From a bacterium MnTg04 (GTDB lineage: Bacteria; Pseudomonadota; Gammaproteobacteria; Steroidobacterales; MnTg04): 6,567 nucleotides of DNA. This document shows positions 6,454 through 6,567 of the stretch, one piece after another (position 1 is the stretch's first letter; the number at the start of each line of letters is the position of its first letter). The translations under genes and the position numbers were made by a program. The notes below the pieces were generated by a model. That model ran no database searches and was not told the origin of the DNA. It saw only the letters and a list, made by a program, of their open reading frames with translations. The stretch spans positions 1 through 6,567 of the forward strand of contig BFAU01000211.1 in the NCBI GenBank assembly GCA_008975185.1, written 5' to 3'.

Positions 6454-6567
6454 ATGGAGACCTTCGCCAGCCAGCTTCTGGGCTGGTATGAAGAACATGG
6501 CCGCAAGGACCTGCCCTGGCAGACCGACCCGACGCCGTATCGGGTCTGGGTATCGGAGATCATGCTT
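6454..6567 (+). CDS. mutY: A/G-specific adenine DNA glycosylase MutY, N-terminal start (partial)
   Basis: Only the first 38 codons are inside the window; the frame runs off the end. The visible residues match the MutY start: LLGWYEEHGRKDLPWQ, then TPYRVWVSEIML, close to the E. coli W-Y-D-K-Y-G-R-K-T-L-P-W and TPYKVWLSEVML segments. MutY removes adenine mispaired with 8-oxoguanine and acts in the cytoplasm on DNA. The helix-hairpin-helix, catalytic aspartate and iron-sulfur cysteines lie beyond the edge and cannot be checked. It starts seven bases after the START-like gene's stop, so it is probably the third gene of that operon. The start is not certain: an in-frame GTG at 6436 would add six residues and overlap the upstream gene by 11 bases; neither has a strong ribosome site. 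Confidence 0.93.
   Translation, partial: METFASQLLGWYEEHGRKDLPWQTDPTPYRVWVSEIML

Overview
The window looks like chromosomal DNA from a free-living gammaproteobacterium. It is fairly GC-rich (by eye, high fifties percent; not counted), densely coded, and all supported genes are on the + strand. The family assignments point the same way: an ECF sigma/anti-sigma/DUF4097 cassette, a membrane-anchored TolB-like/TPR protein ending in a GW...C...C tail, and an AsmA-family gene running into mutY, an order I recall from pseudomonads and relatives. I cannot name the genus. No mobile element, tRNA, rRNA or CRISPR array is visible.

Region 1 (1-1604) is the end of an envelope-sensing operon. It holds the last 38 codons of an ECF sigma factor (region 4 helix-turn-helix), then a single-pass membrane protein that is very probably its anti-sigma factor (121-723), then a secreted DUF4097 beta-repeat protein (720-1604). 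The first two are one base apart, and the second and third overlap by four bases with a clear Shine-Dalgarno inside the second.

Region 2 (1605-3663) is a single gene for an inner-membrane protein with three predicted helices, a TolB-like (FlgO-like) domain and TPR repeats, all expected in the periplasm. It has its own non-coding flanks of 86 and 152 bases, which contain only weak repeat signals and no convincing promoter or terminator.

Region 3 (3664-6567) is a second operon: a long AsmA-family protein, a secreted SRPBCC/START-like protein overlapping it by four bases, and the start of mutY (A/G-specific adenine glycosylase), cut by the window edge.

The gene content is mostly envelope biology. 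The points most worth attention are the coupling of a periplasmic lipid-binding-fold protein to an AsmA-type lipid-transfer candidate, and the regular coil and in-register cysteine architecture of the DUF4097 protein next to a sigma/anti-sigma pair. I see no wholly new system; these are understudied arrangements of known families.
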